Origin: JACKII01 sp965222315
GTDB lineage: Bacteria; Pseudomonadota; Alphaproteobacteria; Bin95
Assembly (NCBI GenBank): GCA_965222315.1
Contig: OZ244951.1
Location: 1,798,001-1,862,000 of the forward strand
Direction: 5' to 3'
DNA length: 64,000 nt
Shown: positions 1 through 8,668 of the stretch, in pieces
How positions within the stretch are numbered: the first letter of the stretch is position 1
Layout of the letters: the number at the start of each line of letters is the position of its first letter
Program-made: the position numbers and the translations under genes
Notes under the pieces: generated by a model
The model's input: the letters and a program-made list of their open reading frames with translations, nothing else
Told to the model about the DNA's origin: nothing
Databases searched by the model: none

Positions 1-681
1 GAATCGGTTTTCCAGCTCGGTCAGCACTGCGTCCAGCGGTTCCACATCCGCCATCTTCATGTCCATGTCGAACAGGTTGGCCCGGTGCACCCGCGCCGAG
101 CGGTCCCCGCAGCAATCCTCCACCACCGTGGTGCGGAAATTGTGGTTGAACGCATCCAGCGCCCCCGCTCTCACGCAACCGCTTGTGGAGATGCCGACGA
201 TTACCAGGCTATCCACGCCGTCATAGCGCAGCCAACTTTCCAGTGGTGTGGCGAAGAAGGGGGAGGGCTTGTTCTTCAGCACCACCACATCTCGCTCCCT
301 GGGCGCATATTCGAGCGGCCATTCATCTGCGCGCGGGTCGTTCTGGTATTCGAACGTACCGGCATTGCCCAGTTTCAGGTTCCAAACGCCCCGCTTGATG
401 GGGTGGCTGCGATCGTCCCGGCGGCTGTAGTAGATTGGCAGGCCGAGGCGGCGGAAGGCTTCCGTCACGCGCATCAGGTTGGCGATCAGCGCCTCATCCC
501 GGGCGGCGCAGAGTGCGTAGGCGGGATCCACGAAATTGTTGGTCGTGTCGATGTTGAGCAGGGCGGGCTTGGCGCCGATGCCGATCTTGCGGCCAAAGCC
601 AGCCTTGGCGTAGGCATGGATTTCTTCTTCCGAAATCAGGTCTGCCCAACGGCGGATTTTTGCGTCGTCCTCGCTTGCCAT
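1..681 (-). CDS. Isochorismatase-like cysteine hydrolase (3' end beyond window)
   Basis: Cysteine hydrolase of the isochorismatase / N-carbamoylsarcosine amidase superfamily, which cleaves amide or carbamoyl bonds. The expected triad is visible: Asp45 in LLNIDTTNNF, a Lys in VVVLKNKPSPF, and the nucleophilic Cys in GISTSGCVRAGAL. The frame is open from ATG (679-681) to the window edge, 227 codons, so only the last residues are missing. It starts 2 bp after the stop of the hexapeptide-repeat gene and is last in a minus-strand operon with an amidohydrolase and an amidase, which suggests hydrolysis of an N-carbamoyl or amide intermediate. The exact substrate cannot be read from sequence. Confidence 0.88.
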   Translation of the reverse strand, partial: MASEDDAKIRRWADLISEEEIHAYAKAGFGRKIGIGAKPALLNIDTTNNFVDPAYALCAARDEALIANLMRVTEAFRRLGLPIYYSRRDDRSHPIKRGVWNLKLGNAGTFEYQNDPRADEWPLEYAPRERDVVVLKNKPSPFFATPLESWLRYDGVDSLVIVGISTSGCVRAGALDAFNHNFRTTVVEDCCGDRSARVHRANLFDMDMKMADVEPLDAVLTELENRF

Positions 682-683
682 GC

Positions 684-1277
684 TCAGGTCTCTCCTTCTT
701 CAGCGGTGACGGCGGCGTCTACCTCCCGCTCTATCCGCGCCATGACCGCCGCATCGCTCCAGACGTCATGCCGGCCCTGGGCGTAAGCGAGGCCGTTTTC
801 GTAGTAAATCAGGGCGTTGCGGTGGGTCTGGCGGAAGTTGTCCCGCGTCGCTACCACCTTGCCGGGCATCCCCATGACGATGGAATTCTCTGGAATGACC
901 GTGCCTTCGGGCAGGAAAGCGCCGCCCGCGACGATTGAGTTCCGCCCGACTTTCACACCGTCCATCAGGATCGCGCCGATGCCGATCAGGCAGTGGTCGC
1001 CGATCTCCGCTCCATGCAGCACCACCCGATGGGTGATCGAGCAATAGTCGCCGACAATTGTCGGCGTGTCGTAGCCGATATGGATCATCGCATGATCCTG
1101 GATATTGCAGAACCGGCCGATCTGCACCCGGTGCGACTCGGCCCGGATGACGGCGTATGGCCAGATGTTCAGCCCCTCCGCCGCCTCGATCCTGCCGAAC
1201 AGGCGGGCGGTCGGGTCGATATAGGCGGGCTTCTCCAGCCGCACCGTTTCCGCAAAGGGCGATGCGCCGTCACTCAT
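684..1277 (-). CDS. Gamma-carbonic-anhydrase-like hexapeptide-repeat protein
   Basis: Left-handed beta-helix protein of the YrdA/PaaY/CaiE group, 197 residues. Repeats of the form (I/V)-G-x-x-x-x-(I/V) run through the middle, and histidines typical of gamma-class metal sites occur in QDHAMIHIG and SITHRVVLHGAEIGDHC. The start is the ATG at 1275-1277, which overlaps the upstream amidohydrolase stop as ATGA; the longer open frame upstream merely reads through that gene. Members are metal-binding and some are carbonic anhydrases or thioesterases. In this catabolic operon it may be an accessory enzyme, but its activity is not predictable. Confidence 0.87.
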   Translation of the reverse strand: MSDGASPFAETVRLEKPAYIDPTARLFGRIEAAEGLNIWPYAVIRAESHRVQIGRFCNIQDHAMIHIGYDTPTIVGDYCSITHRVVLHGAEIGDHCLIGIGAILMDGVKVGRNSIVAGGAFLPEGTVIPENSIVMGMPGKVVATRDNFRQTHRNALIYYENGLAYAQGRHDVWSDAAVMARIEREVDAAVTAEEGET

Positions 1278-2521
1278 GCATTCGGCTCGCTCGGTTTGGG
1301 GTGCAGGGCCAGCGTGGGCGCCTGTTGCGGTTCGGCCTGATAGAGCACCCGGCCGGCCTTCATCACCAGGCTGCGGGGAGGGCGGTTGACCACGGCCTCC
1401 GCCACGCATTCGGCGGGCAGCGCGATGAGGTCGGCGACCATGCCTTCCGCCGGACCCGCTTCCGGCAGACCCATCCGGTTCCGCCCGATGGCTGAACACA
1501 TGCCATAGGCGAATTCCAGATCCTCGTCCCGGCGGAAATTCTGTTTCCAGCCGACCAGCATGGCCCGCTCCAGCGTGTCGCCGGTACCGTAGGGTCCCCA
1601 GCGGTCGCGGGCATTATCGGAGCCGGCGAAAATCGGCACGCCCGCGTCGGTCAACTTTTTGACCGGCGCCATGGGTACATAGCCCGCGGCACTGCTGGCG
1701 ACCGCAACACCCGCCCGCGCCATGTCCTGCAATTGGGCGTCCAGGTCATCGCCGGTCAGTTCGCCCAGGCAGAAGCCATGGCTGACGGTGACGGCATCCT
1801 GTGCGCCCAGCGCCTTGGCGCGGTCGACGATGGCGGCCAGTTCGCGCCAGCCGGTCTCACCCGTTGTATGCAGGTGAATGTCCGCGCCCTTGCCGTGCTT
1901 TTCGGCCAGGCCGAAGACGACATCGAGGTGGCCATCCAGATCGCCGTCATAGGCTTCGGGGTCGATGCCGCCGATCAGGTCCGCCCCCTCCCGCAAGGCC
2001 TGGTCCAGCAGCTCGGTCACGCCCGGCGAGCGGCAGATACCGCTTTGCGGAAAAGCGACGATCTGGATGTCGATCAGGTCGCGGAACTTCTCCCGCAGGC
2101 GTACCAGTGCGTGCAGGCTGGCAAGGCCGATGTCGGTGTCCACGTCCACATGGGTGCGGGTGGCAGTAGTGCCCTGCGCGACCAGGGAGCGGAGCAAGGC
2201 ACTCGCGCGTTCTTCGACCGGCGGCAGGGTCTTGCGCTCTTCCTTTTCAGTATCGATCCGGCTTGCGCGGAAATCCCCGGCGCTATGCGGCTTCCAGGGC
2301 ATGCCCCACAGCGTCTTGTCCAGATGCGTGTGTCCGTCCACCAGGGAGGGCAGCAGCAACTGCCCGGCGAGGTTGATGCGGATGGGCGGGGCCTCGCCTT
2401 CTGCCGGCGAAAGAGACCCGGCCGCGCCCACGGCCTCAACCCGGCCGGCGCGGATCAGCAGGTCGGCGGCGCGCCCGTCCGCCAGGCGCGCATCGCAGAG
2501 CAGTATCGGTTGGTCAGCCAT
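1274..2521 (-). CDS. Cytosine-deaminase-like metal-dependent amidohydrolase
   Basis: Amidohydrolase of 415 residues related to cytosine deaminase (CodA) and AtzC-type enzymes. The strand-1 metal motif is H64-T-H66 in VDGHTHLDK; further ligands are the His in DIHLHTTGE and TVSHGF, and the Asp in AGSDNARDRWGPYG, a block typical of CodA relatives. It probably deaminates or hydrolyses a heterocyclic amine or amide. It lies 8 bp downstream of an amidase gene and overlaps the next gene by 4 bp, so the four minus-strand genes from 4023 to the window edge look like one transcription unit. The substrate is unknown. Confidence 0.9.
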   Translation of the reverse strand: MADQPILLCDARLADGRAADLLIRAGRVEAVGAAGSLSPAEGEAPPIRINLAGQLLLPSLVDGHTHLDKTLWGMPWKPHSAGDFRASRIDTEKEERKTLPPVEERASALLRSLVAQGTTATRTHVDVDTDIGLASLHALVRLREKFRDLIDIQIVAFPQSGICRSPGVTELLDQALREGADLIGGIDPEAYDGDLDGHLDVVFGLAEKHGKGADIHLHTTGETGWRELAAIVDRAKALGAQDAVTVSHGFCLGELTGDDLDAQLQDMARAGVAVASSAAGYVPMAPVKKLTDAGVPIFAGSDNARDRWGPYGTGDTLERAMLVGWKQNFRRDEDLEFAYGMCSAIGRNRMGLPEAGPAEGMVADLIALPAECVAEAVVNRPPRSLVMKAGRVLYQAEPQQAPTLALHPKPSEPNA

Positions 2522-2529
2522 CGAAACCT

Positions 2530-4023
2530 CTATGCGGTGTGCGGGCCGGGCGGGTCGGTGACGATGCTCTTAAGCGCTGGCACCGGCTCCTTCAGCTTGC
2601 TGAAGTCCGGCACGGCCCGGGCGGTTTTCGGGTTGCGGGCCATGGCCTGCTCCAACGCATAGGCGGCGGCCAGCAATTCCTCATCCGCGCCGTAGCGCCC
2701 GACCAATTGGAAGCCGAACGGCATGCCGTTCTGATCGACGCCGCACGGCAGTGTGATGGCCGGATGCGCGCTCATGGTGACGCCGTAGGCGGTGCCCATC
2801 CAGGTATAGTATTTGTCGAATTTCTGGCCGTTCATCTCCATCGGCGCGAGCGTTTCCCAGGGGAAAGGCGACATCGGCGTGATCAGCGTGATGAACAGGT
2901 CGAATTCCTCGAAGAACCGGGCATAGCGGCGGTAGTGCGCCGTGTGCTCGCCATGCGCCCAGGCCACATCGGCCAGGCTCATGGAGGCCGCCAACTCATA
3001 ATTGGCCCGCACGTTCGGGCCGAGCTTCATCTTGTCCTCTTCGTACTGCGCCTTGTAGCGCTGGGCGTAGGAAAGTCCGCGGATCACATCGAAGGCGCGA
3101 TCCAGCCCGCCGGGTTCCGGCGTCGCTTCGTCGAAGGATCGGAAGTAGCCCTTGATGGCATTCATGCGCTCGTCAAACACCGGGCGGTAGGCGTCTTCGA
3201 CCGGCGCGAAGCCCTGGTCCGCGCTGAAGGCCACCCGGAGCGAGCCGAGGTCGACGCGGTCGAGGCTGAGCACATCTTCCGGCCAGAGCCCTCGGGAGAG
3301 CGGGTCGGCGTTGGTAGAGCCCACCTGCGCGGCCATCAACAGGGCCGTATCCTCAACCGTCCGGCCCATCGGCCCGACAACTGAGAGTGGTGACCAGCCA
3401 AAGGTGGGCTTGTCGTTCGGGATGGTGCCGGGCGTCGTGCGGAAGCCAACAACGCCGCACCACGCCGCTGGATTGCGCAGAGAGCCACCGGTGTCCGAGC
3501 CAGTCGCAATAGGCATCATATCGCAGGCCAGCGCCGCCGCAGAGCCGCCGCTGGAGCCGCCCGCCGTCCTGACCGGATCGAACGGGTTGCCCGTTGCGCC
3601 CCAGACCGGGTTGCGGCTGTTGGAGCCCGCGCCGAATTCCGGCGTGTTGGTCTTGCAGAACAGGTTTGCGCCCGCAGCGCGTACCTGGCTCACCATAAAA
3701 TTGTCCGCGGCCGGGATGTCGTTCTTGTGCAAGGGCGAGCCGAGTGTGGTCAGCAGGCCAGCGGTAGCGTCCAAGTCCTTCACGCCGCAGGGCAATCCGT
3801 GCAGCACGCCTAATTCCTCGCCCGCCAACACGGCAGCCTCATCCTGCTTCGCCTGCTCGCGCGCCCGGTCGAAATCCCTGGCGCAGATCGCATTGACCGC
3901 CGGATTGACGGCCTCAATCTGGGCGATACAGGCCTCCAGGATCTCCACCGGCGAGATTTCCTTGCTGCCGATGCGGCGGCGCAATTCGACGGCGGAAAGT
4001 TTAACTAGGTCATTGGGTGGCAT
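2530..4023 (-). CDS. Amidase signature family amidase
   Basis: Amidase of 497 residues with the Ser-cisSer-Lys triad: Lys82 in LPCGVKDLD, the GGSSGGS block around residues 155-161, and the nucleophilic Ser181 in GSDTGGSLR. The protein begins at ATG 4021-4023 (MPPNDLVKLS), where family similarity starts. The frame stays open to 4224, but that extension has no family features and runs across the divergent IMPase promoter region. First gene of the minus-strand amide-catabolism operon. It could be a general aliphatic or aryl amidase or a carbamoyl hydrolase. Confidence 0.92.
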   Translation of the reverse strand: MPPNDLVKLSAVELRRRIGSKEISPVEILEACIAQIEAVNPAVNAICARDFDRAREQAKQDEAAVLAGEELGVLHGLPCGVKDLDATAGLLTTLGSPLHKNDIPAADNFMVSQVRAAGANLFCKTNTPEFGAGSNSRNPVWGATGNPFDPVRTAGGSSGGSAAALACDMMPIATGSDTGGSLRNPAAWCGVVGFRTTPGTIPNDKPTFGWSPLSVVGPMGRTVEDTALLMAAQVGSTNADPLSRGLWPEDVLSLDRVDLGSLRVAFSADQGFAPVEDAYRPVFDERMNAIKGYFRSFDEATPEPGGLDRAFDVIRGLSYAQRYKAQYEEDKMKLGPNVRANYELAASMSLADVAWAHGEHTAHYRRYARFFEEFDLFITLITPMSPFPWETLAPMEMNGQKFDKYYTWMGTAYGVTMSAHPAITLPCGVDQNGMPFGFQLVGRYGADEELLAAAYALEQAMARNPKTARAVPDFSKLKEPVPALKSIVTDPPGPHTA

Positions 4024-4126
4024 GGTGAAGTCCTTAGAGGCAAGCGTAGAACGGGTTTGACGGTAAGTGCAGCCTTTCCCGCACGATCCGTCAACGTCCG
4101 ATCTCAGCCAGCGAGAAGCTTGCCCT

Positions 4127-4948
4127 ATGTCTTCATCCCTGCCTATCGACGCCGTCAGCGCCATTGTGCGGGAGGCGGGCGCGCTCGCCGTAGCCGAGCG
4201 GGTCAAAGGGCTGACCATCGACACAAAGGGCTGGCAGGACTTCGTGACCCAGGCCGATCAGGCTGTCGAGCGGCTGCTGCGGTCCAAGTTGACCGCTTTG
4301 CTACCCGGCTCCGAATTTCTGGGAGAAGAAGACGGCGGCGCGGTGGCGGCAGATCTGCTCTGGGTGGTCGATCCGATCGACGGCACCACCAACTATATCC
4401 GCGGCTTTCCGCATTGGTGCGTCTCCGTCGCACTGTTGGAGTATGGCGCGCCGCGCCTGGGCGTCGTCTACGCTCCAGCACTGGACTGGTTTTACCTGGC
4501 GGAAGCCGGCAAGGGTGCGGTCCGCAATGGACAGCCGCTGTGGCGGCAGCCGGTCGAGCCGCGGGAAGCGATGGTCGACCTTGGTCAATCCCGGCGGCAG
4601 ACACCAACCGTCTTCAGCACCATGATGACGGCCTTGCGGGAGCAGGGCATTCAATACCGGGTCACCGGCTCTGCAGCGCTAGGTCTGGCCATGTCTGCCA
4701 GTGGCGAGGTCGATGGCTTCTGGGAAGGGCATCTGTGGCCGTGGGACGTGCTGGCCGGCCAGTTGATTGCCCAGGAAGCGGGCTGCTTTGCCGGCGAATT
4801 TCTGGAGGGGGAAGCCATGCGCAATGGCAACGCTGCGCTCGTCGCTGCGCCCGGCGTTGAAAAGGCCTTGTTCGGTGCTGCGGAGGATGCGCTCGCGGAC
4901 TTCCTGCCCCGGATGCTTCCTGTTAAGGTTCGGCCGGAAAAAGGATGA
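4127..4948 (+). CDS. Inositol monophosphatase family phosphatase
   Basis: Mg-dependent, Li-sensitive type phosphatase of 273 residues. Metal-binding motifs are present in order: GEEDGG (residues 66-71), DPIDGTTN (82-89) and WPWDVLAG near the C-terminus. Substrates in the family include inositol phosphates, histidinol phosphate and 3'-phosphoadenosine compounds; the sequence does not decide between them. The start at 4127 is chosen because a GAGAAG ribosome binding site lies just upstream and family similarity begins at MSSSLPIDAV; the frame continues upstream to 4067. Divergent from the amidase and followed after 4 bp by a small nitrile-hydratase-like gene. Confidence 0.9.
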   Translation: MSSSLPIDAVSAIVREAGALAVAERVKGLTIDTKGWQDFVTQADQAVERLLRSKLTALLPGSEFLGEEDGGAVAADLLWVVDPIDGTTNYIRGFPHWCVSVALLEYGAPRLGVVYAPALDWFYLAEAGKGAVRNGQPLWRQPVEPREAMVDLGQSRRQTPTVFSTMMTALREQGIQYRVTGSAALGLAMSASGEVDGFWEGHLWPWDVLAGQLIAQEAGCFAGEFLEGEAMRNGNAALVAAPGVEKALFGAAEDALADFLPRMLPVKVRPEKG

Positions 4949-4952
4949 AGCG

Positions 4953-5321
4953 ATGAGTGACAACACCCCCCGCAAGCCCCTGTCGCCGGACCGTTCCGAA
5001 CCGACAGAGCGCTCTGTTGCCGATCTTGGTGGTCTGGATGACGCTGGCCCAGTCGTCCGCGACGAGCCGGAGCTGACCCTGAAAGACAAGCGCATCGACG
5101 CCATGAGCATGTTGTTGCGCCAGGTGGATGGCCGCTTTACGTCCGATACCTCCCGCCGCGCGCAGGAGGAGTTGGACGAGCCGATCTACGACACAATCCA
5201 TTATTATGACCGTTGGCTGCTGGGTGTGCGAACCAATCTGGTCAATTTGGGCTACCTGACCGACGCGGAAATCGACGCCAAGGTTGCGGAAGTGAAGGCG
5301 CGCTATAAAGAATTGGGGTGA
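4953..5321 (+). CDS. Small protein resembling the N-terminal domain of nitrile hydratase beta subunit
   Basis: Protein of 122 residues. The C-terminal half (IHYYDRWLLGVRTNLVNLG, then LTDAEIDAKVAEV) resembles the helical N-terminal domain of nitrile hydratase and thiocyanate hydrolase beta-type subunits, which wraps around the alpha subunit. The N-terminal 40 residues are charged and probably disordered. No alpha subunit with a C-x-x-C-S-C metal claw is nearby, so it is an orphan here. It follows the IMPase stop by 4 bp and is presumably co-transcribed. The neighbouring amidase makes a nitrile/amide link attractive but unproven. Confidence 0.6.
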   Translation: MSDNTPRKPLSPDRSEPTERSVADLGGLDDAGPVVRDEPELTLKDKRIDAMSMLLRQVDGRFTSDTSRRAQEELDEPIYDTIHYYDRWLLGVRTNLVNLGYLTDAEIDAKVAEVKARYKELG

Positions 5322-5386
5322 TGCTGCAGGTCCCTGCGTTGGTTTCGTTCCCAGAGTTTCCCATCGCCGGTTGAGCTACCGACGCT

Positions 5387-5443
5387 CTGAGTTTGTCGAA
5401 GAGGCTGTCGCTGCGTCCGCATACTATGCTTCGACAGGCTCAG
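5387..5443. repeat. Short dispersed inverted repeat
   Basis: Two 15-base arms, CTGAGTTTGTCGAAG at 5387-5401 and CTTCGACAGGCTCAG at 5429-5443, pair with two G-T positions. They lie between the convergent nitrile-hydratase-like and GNAT genes. Arms of this CTGAG...TCGAAG type are common small intergenic elements in proteobacteria. It may act as a transcript end for both genes. No coding function is seen. Confidence 0.6.
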
Positions 5444-5474
5444 CAGGAGGGCTCCTGTTTAAACAGAGCCAGCA

Positions 5475-5921
5475 TCAAAACCGCTTCTTCATATAGAACA
5501 GCGTCTCGCCGGGGGGCATGTCTTCCAACTCGCCGAAGACGGAATAGCCCTGTTTCTCATAGAAGCCGCGCGCCTGAAAGCTGGCGGTGGTCAGGTGCGC
5601 GCCCCGCATGCCGTATTGCCGGGCGAGTTGTTCCCCACGGGCCATGAGTTCTGCGCCTAGTCCCTTGCCCCGCATCGGCGTCTGTATCCATAGGTGGCTG
5701 ACATAGAGCCAGCCCCAGGCCATGCCGCCGTTCAGGCCACCGATCAGTGGCCCGCGCAGCCAGGCGAGACGGGGCGGCCCATGGGCGAATACGGAGATGG
5801 GCCGCCAGTCGTCCGGATGGCCTTCAGTGCCGTTATGCCGTCCGAGGCTGTGGGCGACTATCCGGCGGCGGCGGTCATCGCCGCGCTCGCTGACCGACAG
5901 GCGCCAGACGGAGGCTAGCAC
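5475..5921 (-). CDS. GNAT family N-acetyltransferase
   Basis: Acyl-CoA transferase of 148 residues. The acetyl-CoA loop is RGKGLGAELM (about residues 84-93), preceded by a beta strand LYVSHLWIQ and followed by ARGFYEKQGYSVFGE, the usual GNAT C-terminal helix and strand. The gene starts 14 bp after the stop of the dihydropyrimidinase gene on the same strand, so the two are probably co-transcribed. The acceptor substrate is unknown. Confidence 0.82.
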   Translation of the reverse strand: MLASVWRLSVSERGDDRRRRIVAHSLGRHNGTEGHPDDWRPISVFAHGPPRLAWLRGPLIGGLNGGMAWGWLYVSHLWIQTPMRGKGLGAELMARGEQLARQYGMRGAHLTTASFQARGFYEKQGYSVFGELEDMPPGETLFYMKKRF

Positions 5922-5935
5922 GGCGCTGCCTGACC

Positions 5936-7402
5936 CTAGCTGCGGCCGGCGAACGGGTCGAACGGCGAGGGGAAGACGCCGCGCGGCGCGATATAGTCAT
6001 AGGGCGCGCGCGCCAGGAACCGGCCATGGCCTTCCTGCCCGACGAAACCGCCGCCATCCGCCACCACCTTGCCGCGGGACAGCGTTGTCACCGGCCAGCC
6101 TTTGACCTGGAACCCCTCATAAGGGGTGTAGTCGATGGCATGATGCAGGTTTTCCTGCCGGATGGTGACCTGCATTTCCGGGTCCCAAATGGCAATATCG
6201 GCATCAGAGCCCGGCGCGATGGTGCCCTTTTTCGGATAAAGGCCGAACAGCTTGGCCGGGTTGGTGCTCGAAAGCGCCACGAACTCGTCCAGTGTAATCC
6301 GCCCGCTGGAGACCCCCTCGTGAAACACCAGCGGCAGGCGGGTTTCAAGGCCAGGGACTCCGTTCGGGATCTTCGGGAAGGGCGTATCCGGCCCATCCGC
6401 CATTTTGATGTCCGTGGAGAACTCGCTGGGCGTCTTGAAGTTGGTCGGCGCGTGGTCCGACGACACCATGCCGAGCACGCCAGTCTTCAGGTAGCCCCAG
6501 ATTGCTTCGATATCCTGCGGCGTGCGGGGGGAGGGCGAACAGACAAACTTCGCGCCCTCGCCATCGGCGCGGTCCATATCGTCGGCGGTCAGCACGAGGT
6601 ATTGCGGGCAGGTCTCGCCGAAGATTTTCAGGCCGCGCTGCTGGGCGCGGTGGATTTCCTCGGCCGCTTCGGCGCAGGTGACGTGGAAGATCTGCACAGG
6701 CTGGTCCAGCAGTTCCGCCATGGAGACCACGCGATGCACTGCCTCCCGCTCCACCACCGGCGGCTTCGACCAGGCGTGGTATTTGGCGTCCGTCAGCCCG
6801 GCGTCGAGCAGCCGCTGGGTCTGCCATTTAATCATCTCGTGATGCTCGGCGTGAATCACCAGGAACGCTTGGTTCTCACGGGCCAGCGCCATGAGCTTCA
6901 GCACGCCGGCGTCTTCGACCCGGTTGCTGTCATAGGTCATGAATATCTTGATGGAGCGGTGGCCGTCGGCGATCAGCGACGGCAACGTGCTCATCACATC
7001 TTCATTTGGGTCATTGATGATCAGGTGGAAGGTATAGTCGATGGCCGCCTTCTTCGCCCGCTCGTGATAGTCGGCGGTCGAATCGGCGAGCGACCAGCCC
7101 TGCCGCTGCGGCGAAAAACAGATCACGCTGGTGGTCCCGCCACAGGCCGCCGACCGGGTGCCCGTCAGGAAGGTGTCGGCGTTCATCTTGCCGCTGATGG
7201 AGCTCGGCTGCTCGATATGGCAATGGCTGTCGACGCCGCCCGGCAGCACGTATTTCCCCTGGGCGTCGATCTCGTTTTTTCCTGCAGGCAGGTTTTTCGC
7301 GATGGCCGTGACGGTTTCGCCCTCAATTCCGACATCGGCAAGCATGATATCGGTCGCGGTGGCGACGAGGCCGCCGCGGATGACGGTGTCGAATTCGGCC
7401 AT
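5936..7402 (-). CDS. Dihydropyrimidinase / D-hydantoinase
   Basis: Cyclic amidohydrolase of 488 residues that opens dihydropyrimidine or hydantoin rings. Binuclear zinc ligands are visible as H60-x-H62 in GVDSHCHIEQ, the carbamylated Lys152 in RSIKIFMTYDS, His residues in FLVIHAEHHE and IFHVTCAEAAE, and Asp in GMVSSDHAPTNF. The C-terminal composite-domain strands (GSDADIAIWDPEMQ) are intact. With the amidase, deaminase-like enzyme and cysteine hydrolase nearby it fits a ring-opening step of cyclic amide or pyrimidine catabolism. Dihydropyrimidinase and D-hydantoinase cannot be separated by inspection. Confidence 0.93.
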   Translation of the reverse strand: MAEFDTVIRGGLVATATDIMLADVGIEGETVTAIAKNLPAGKNEIDAQGKYVLPGGVDSHCHIEQPSSISGKMNADTFLTGTRSAACGGTTSVICFSPQRQGWSLADSTADYHERAKKAAIDYTFHLIINDPNEDVMSTLPSLIADGHRSIKIFMTYDSNRVEDAGVLKLMALARENQAFLVIHAEHHEMIKWQTQRLLDAGLTDAKYHAWSKPPVVEREAVHRVVSMAELLDQPVQIFHVTCAEAAEEIHRAQQRGLKIFGETCPQYLVLTADDMDRADGEGAKFVCSPSPRTPQDIEAIWGYLKTGVLGMVSSDHAPTNFKTPSEFSTDIKMADGPDTPFPKIPNGVPGLETRLPLVFHEGVSSGRITLDEFVALSSTNPAKLFGLYPKKGTIAPGSDADIAIWDPEMQVTIRQENLHHAIDYTPYEGFQVKGWPVTTLSRGKVVADGGGFVGQEGHGRFLARAPYDYIAPRGVFPSPFDPFAGRS

Positions 7403-7542
7403 GTACTGATCTCCTTGAAGGGGGTTTTGCCGACTCTAGCAAACTCGCGAAAGTTTGGACAATCGCCGGTGAAGCGCTTATGGCAAGGAATGCATGATTT
7501 CGGAGGTGTTTTTTTGACAAAAGCCAACACCACCGCCCCTTT

Positions 7543-7640
7543 CACCCTGAGTAGCGCGGAGCGCGCATCGAAGGGGCGGGCCTGGGGCGAGCAACAGCGC
7601 CCTTGGATACGCCCGGATAACATCCGGGCTACTCAGGGTG
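7543..7640. repeat. Intergenic inverted repeat
   Basis: Perfect 12-base arms, CACCCTGAGTAG at 7543-7554 and CTACTCAGGGTG at 7629-7640, enclose about 74 bases that include an inner CGCGGAGCGCGC segment. The element lies in the 263-bp gap between the divergent dihydropyrimidinase and hldD genes. Related arms (CTCGAGTAG...) occur at 51401-51478. It is probably a small non-autonomous repeat. The hldD ribosome binding region starts about 20 bp after it. Confidence 0.65.
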
Positions 7641-7665
7641 AGAGTATTTGGATTGGGGTGTTGCG

Positions 7666-8658
7666 ATGATCCTCGTGACCGGCGGCGCCGGATTCATTGG
7701 CTCTAACATTGTGGCTGCGCTGAATGATGAGGGCGGTGAACCCGTTGTCGTCTGCGATTGGCTGGGCAGCGACGGCCGGTGGCGGAATTTAGCCCATCAC
7801 CTGATTGATGATGTGATTGCGCCGGAGGCTTTAGCCGACTGGCTGGTGGGGCCAGAGGGGCGCGCGCTAACCGGCGTCGTCCACATGGGCGCGATCTCCA
7901 GCACCACTGTCAGCGATGGCGACGCGGTGTTGCGGCTGAACTTCCAGTCGTCGAAGCAGCTATGGCGGTTCTGCGCAGAGCGTGGGCTGCCGTTGGTCTA
8001 TGCCTCCTCCGCTGCAACCTACGGCGATGGCGATGCGGGCTTCGATGATGAGGACAGCGCCGAGGAACTGGCCAAGCTCCGGCCACTGAACCTCTATGGC
8101 TGGTCCAAGCACTGGTTCGACCGCTGGGCGCGCGACCAGGTGGACCGCGGCCAGCCCGCGCCGCCATTCTGGGCGGGGCTGAAGTTCTTCAATGTCTACG
8201 GCCCGAACGAGTACCACAAGGACGATATGCAGAGCATTGTCGCCAAGAACTACGCACCGGTCGCGGCGGGCGAGGCTGTGAAGCTGTTCCAGTCGCACCA
8301 CCCAGACTATGACGATGGCGGGCAGCTTCGTGACTTCGTTTATGTGAAAGATTGCGTGGACGTGGCGCTCTGGCTGCTTCGCCAGCAGCCGGCAAGCGGC
8401 CTTTACAATGTCGGCACGGGGGAGGCGCGCAGTTTCCGCGCGCTAGTCGAAGCGCTGGCGAGTGCTTGTGGCGAGCCCGCCCGCATCGACTATGTCCCGA
8501 TGCCGGAGGCGCTGCGCGGCCGCTACCAGTATTTTACGGAGGCGCGTATGAGCAAGCTGCGCCAGGCGGGATACAACCAGCCTTTCCATTCCATCGAGGA
8601 CGGCGTGCGCGACTATGTGCGGGGCTACCTCTCCCATAGCGCCGATCCGTACCGGTAA
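7666..8658 (+). CDS. hldD: ADP-L-glycero-D-manno-heptose 6-epimerase
   Basis: Epimerase of 330 residues that converts ADP-D-glycero-heptose into ADP-L-glycero-heptose for the LPS inner core. The NAD-binding GGAGFIGSN motif sits at residues 6-14, the Tyr/Lys pair of extended SDRs is in LNLYGWSKHWFD, and KFFNVYGPNEYHKDDM is characteristic of HldD. Start ATG 7666 places the Rossmann motif at the expected distance; an in-frame ATG at 7648 is weaker. Followed after 10 bp by hldE and then gmhA, so the three ADP-heptose genes form one operon. Confidence 0.95.
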   Translation: MILVTGGAGFIGSNIVAALNDEGGEPVVVCDWLGSDGRWRNLAHHLIDDVIAPEALADWLVGPEGRALTGVVHMGAISSTTVSDGDAVLRLNFQSSKQLWRFCAERGLPLVYASSAATYGDGDAGFDDEDSAEELAKLRPLNLYGWSKHWFDRWARDQVDRGQPAPPFWAGLKFFNVYGPNEYHKDDMQSIVAKNYAPVAAGEAVKLFQSHHPDYDDGGQLRDFVYVKDCVDVALWLLRQQPASGLYNVGTGEARSFRALVEALASACGEPARIDYVPMPEALRGRYQYFTEARMSKLRQAGYNQPFHSIEDGVRDYVRGYLSHSADPYR

Positions 8659-8668
8659 GGGCGGGACC

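Noticed and set aside
4024..4224. N-terminal extension of the amidase
   Set aside because: Family similarity starts at MPPNDLVKLS; the extension overlaps the divergent IMPase start region and has no amidase features.
6026..7669. 547-codon plus-strand ORF across the dihydropyrimidinase gene
   Set aside because: It is the antisense shadow of a conserved enzyme in GC-rich DNA. Its translation is rich in Arg, His and Gly and has no family features.
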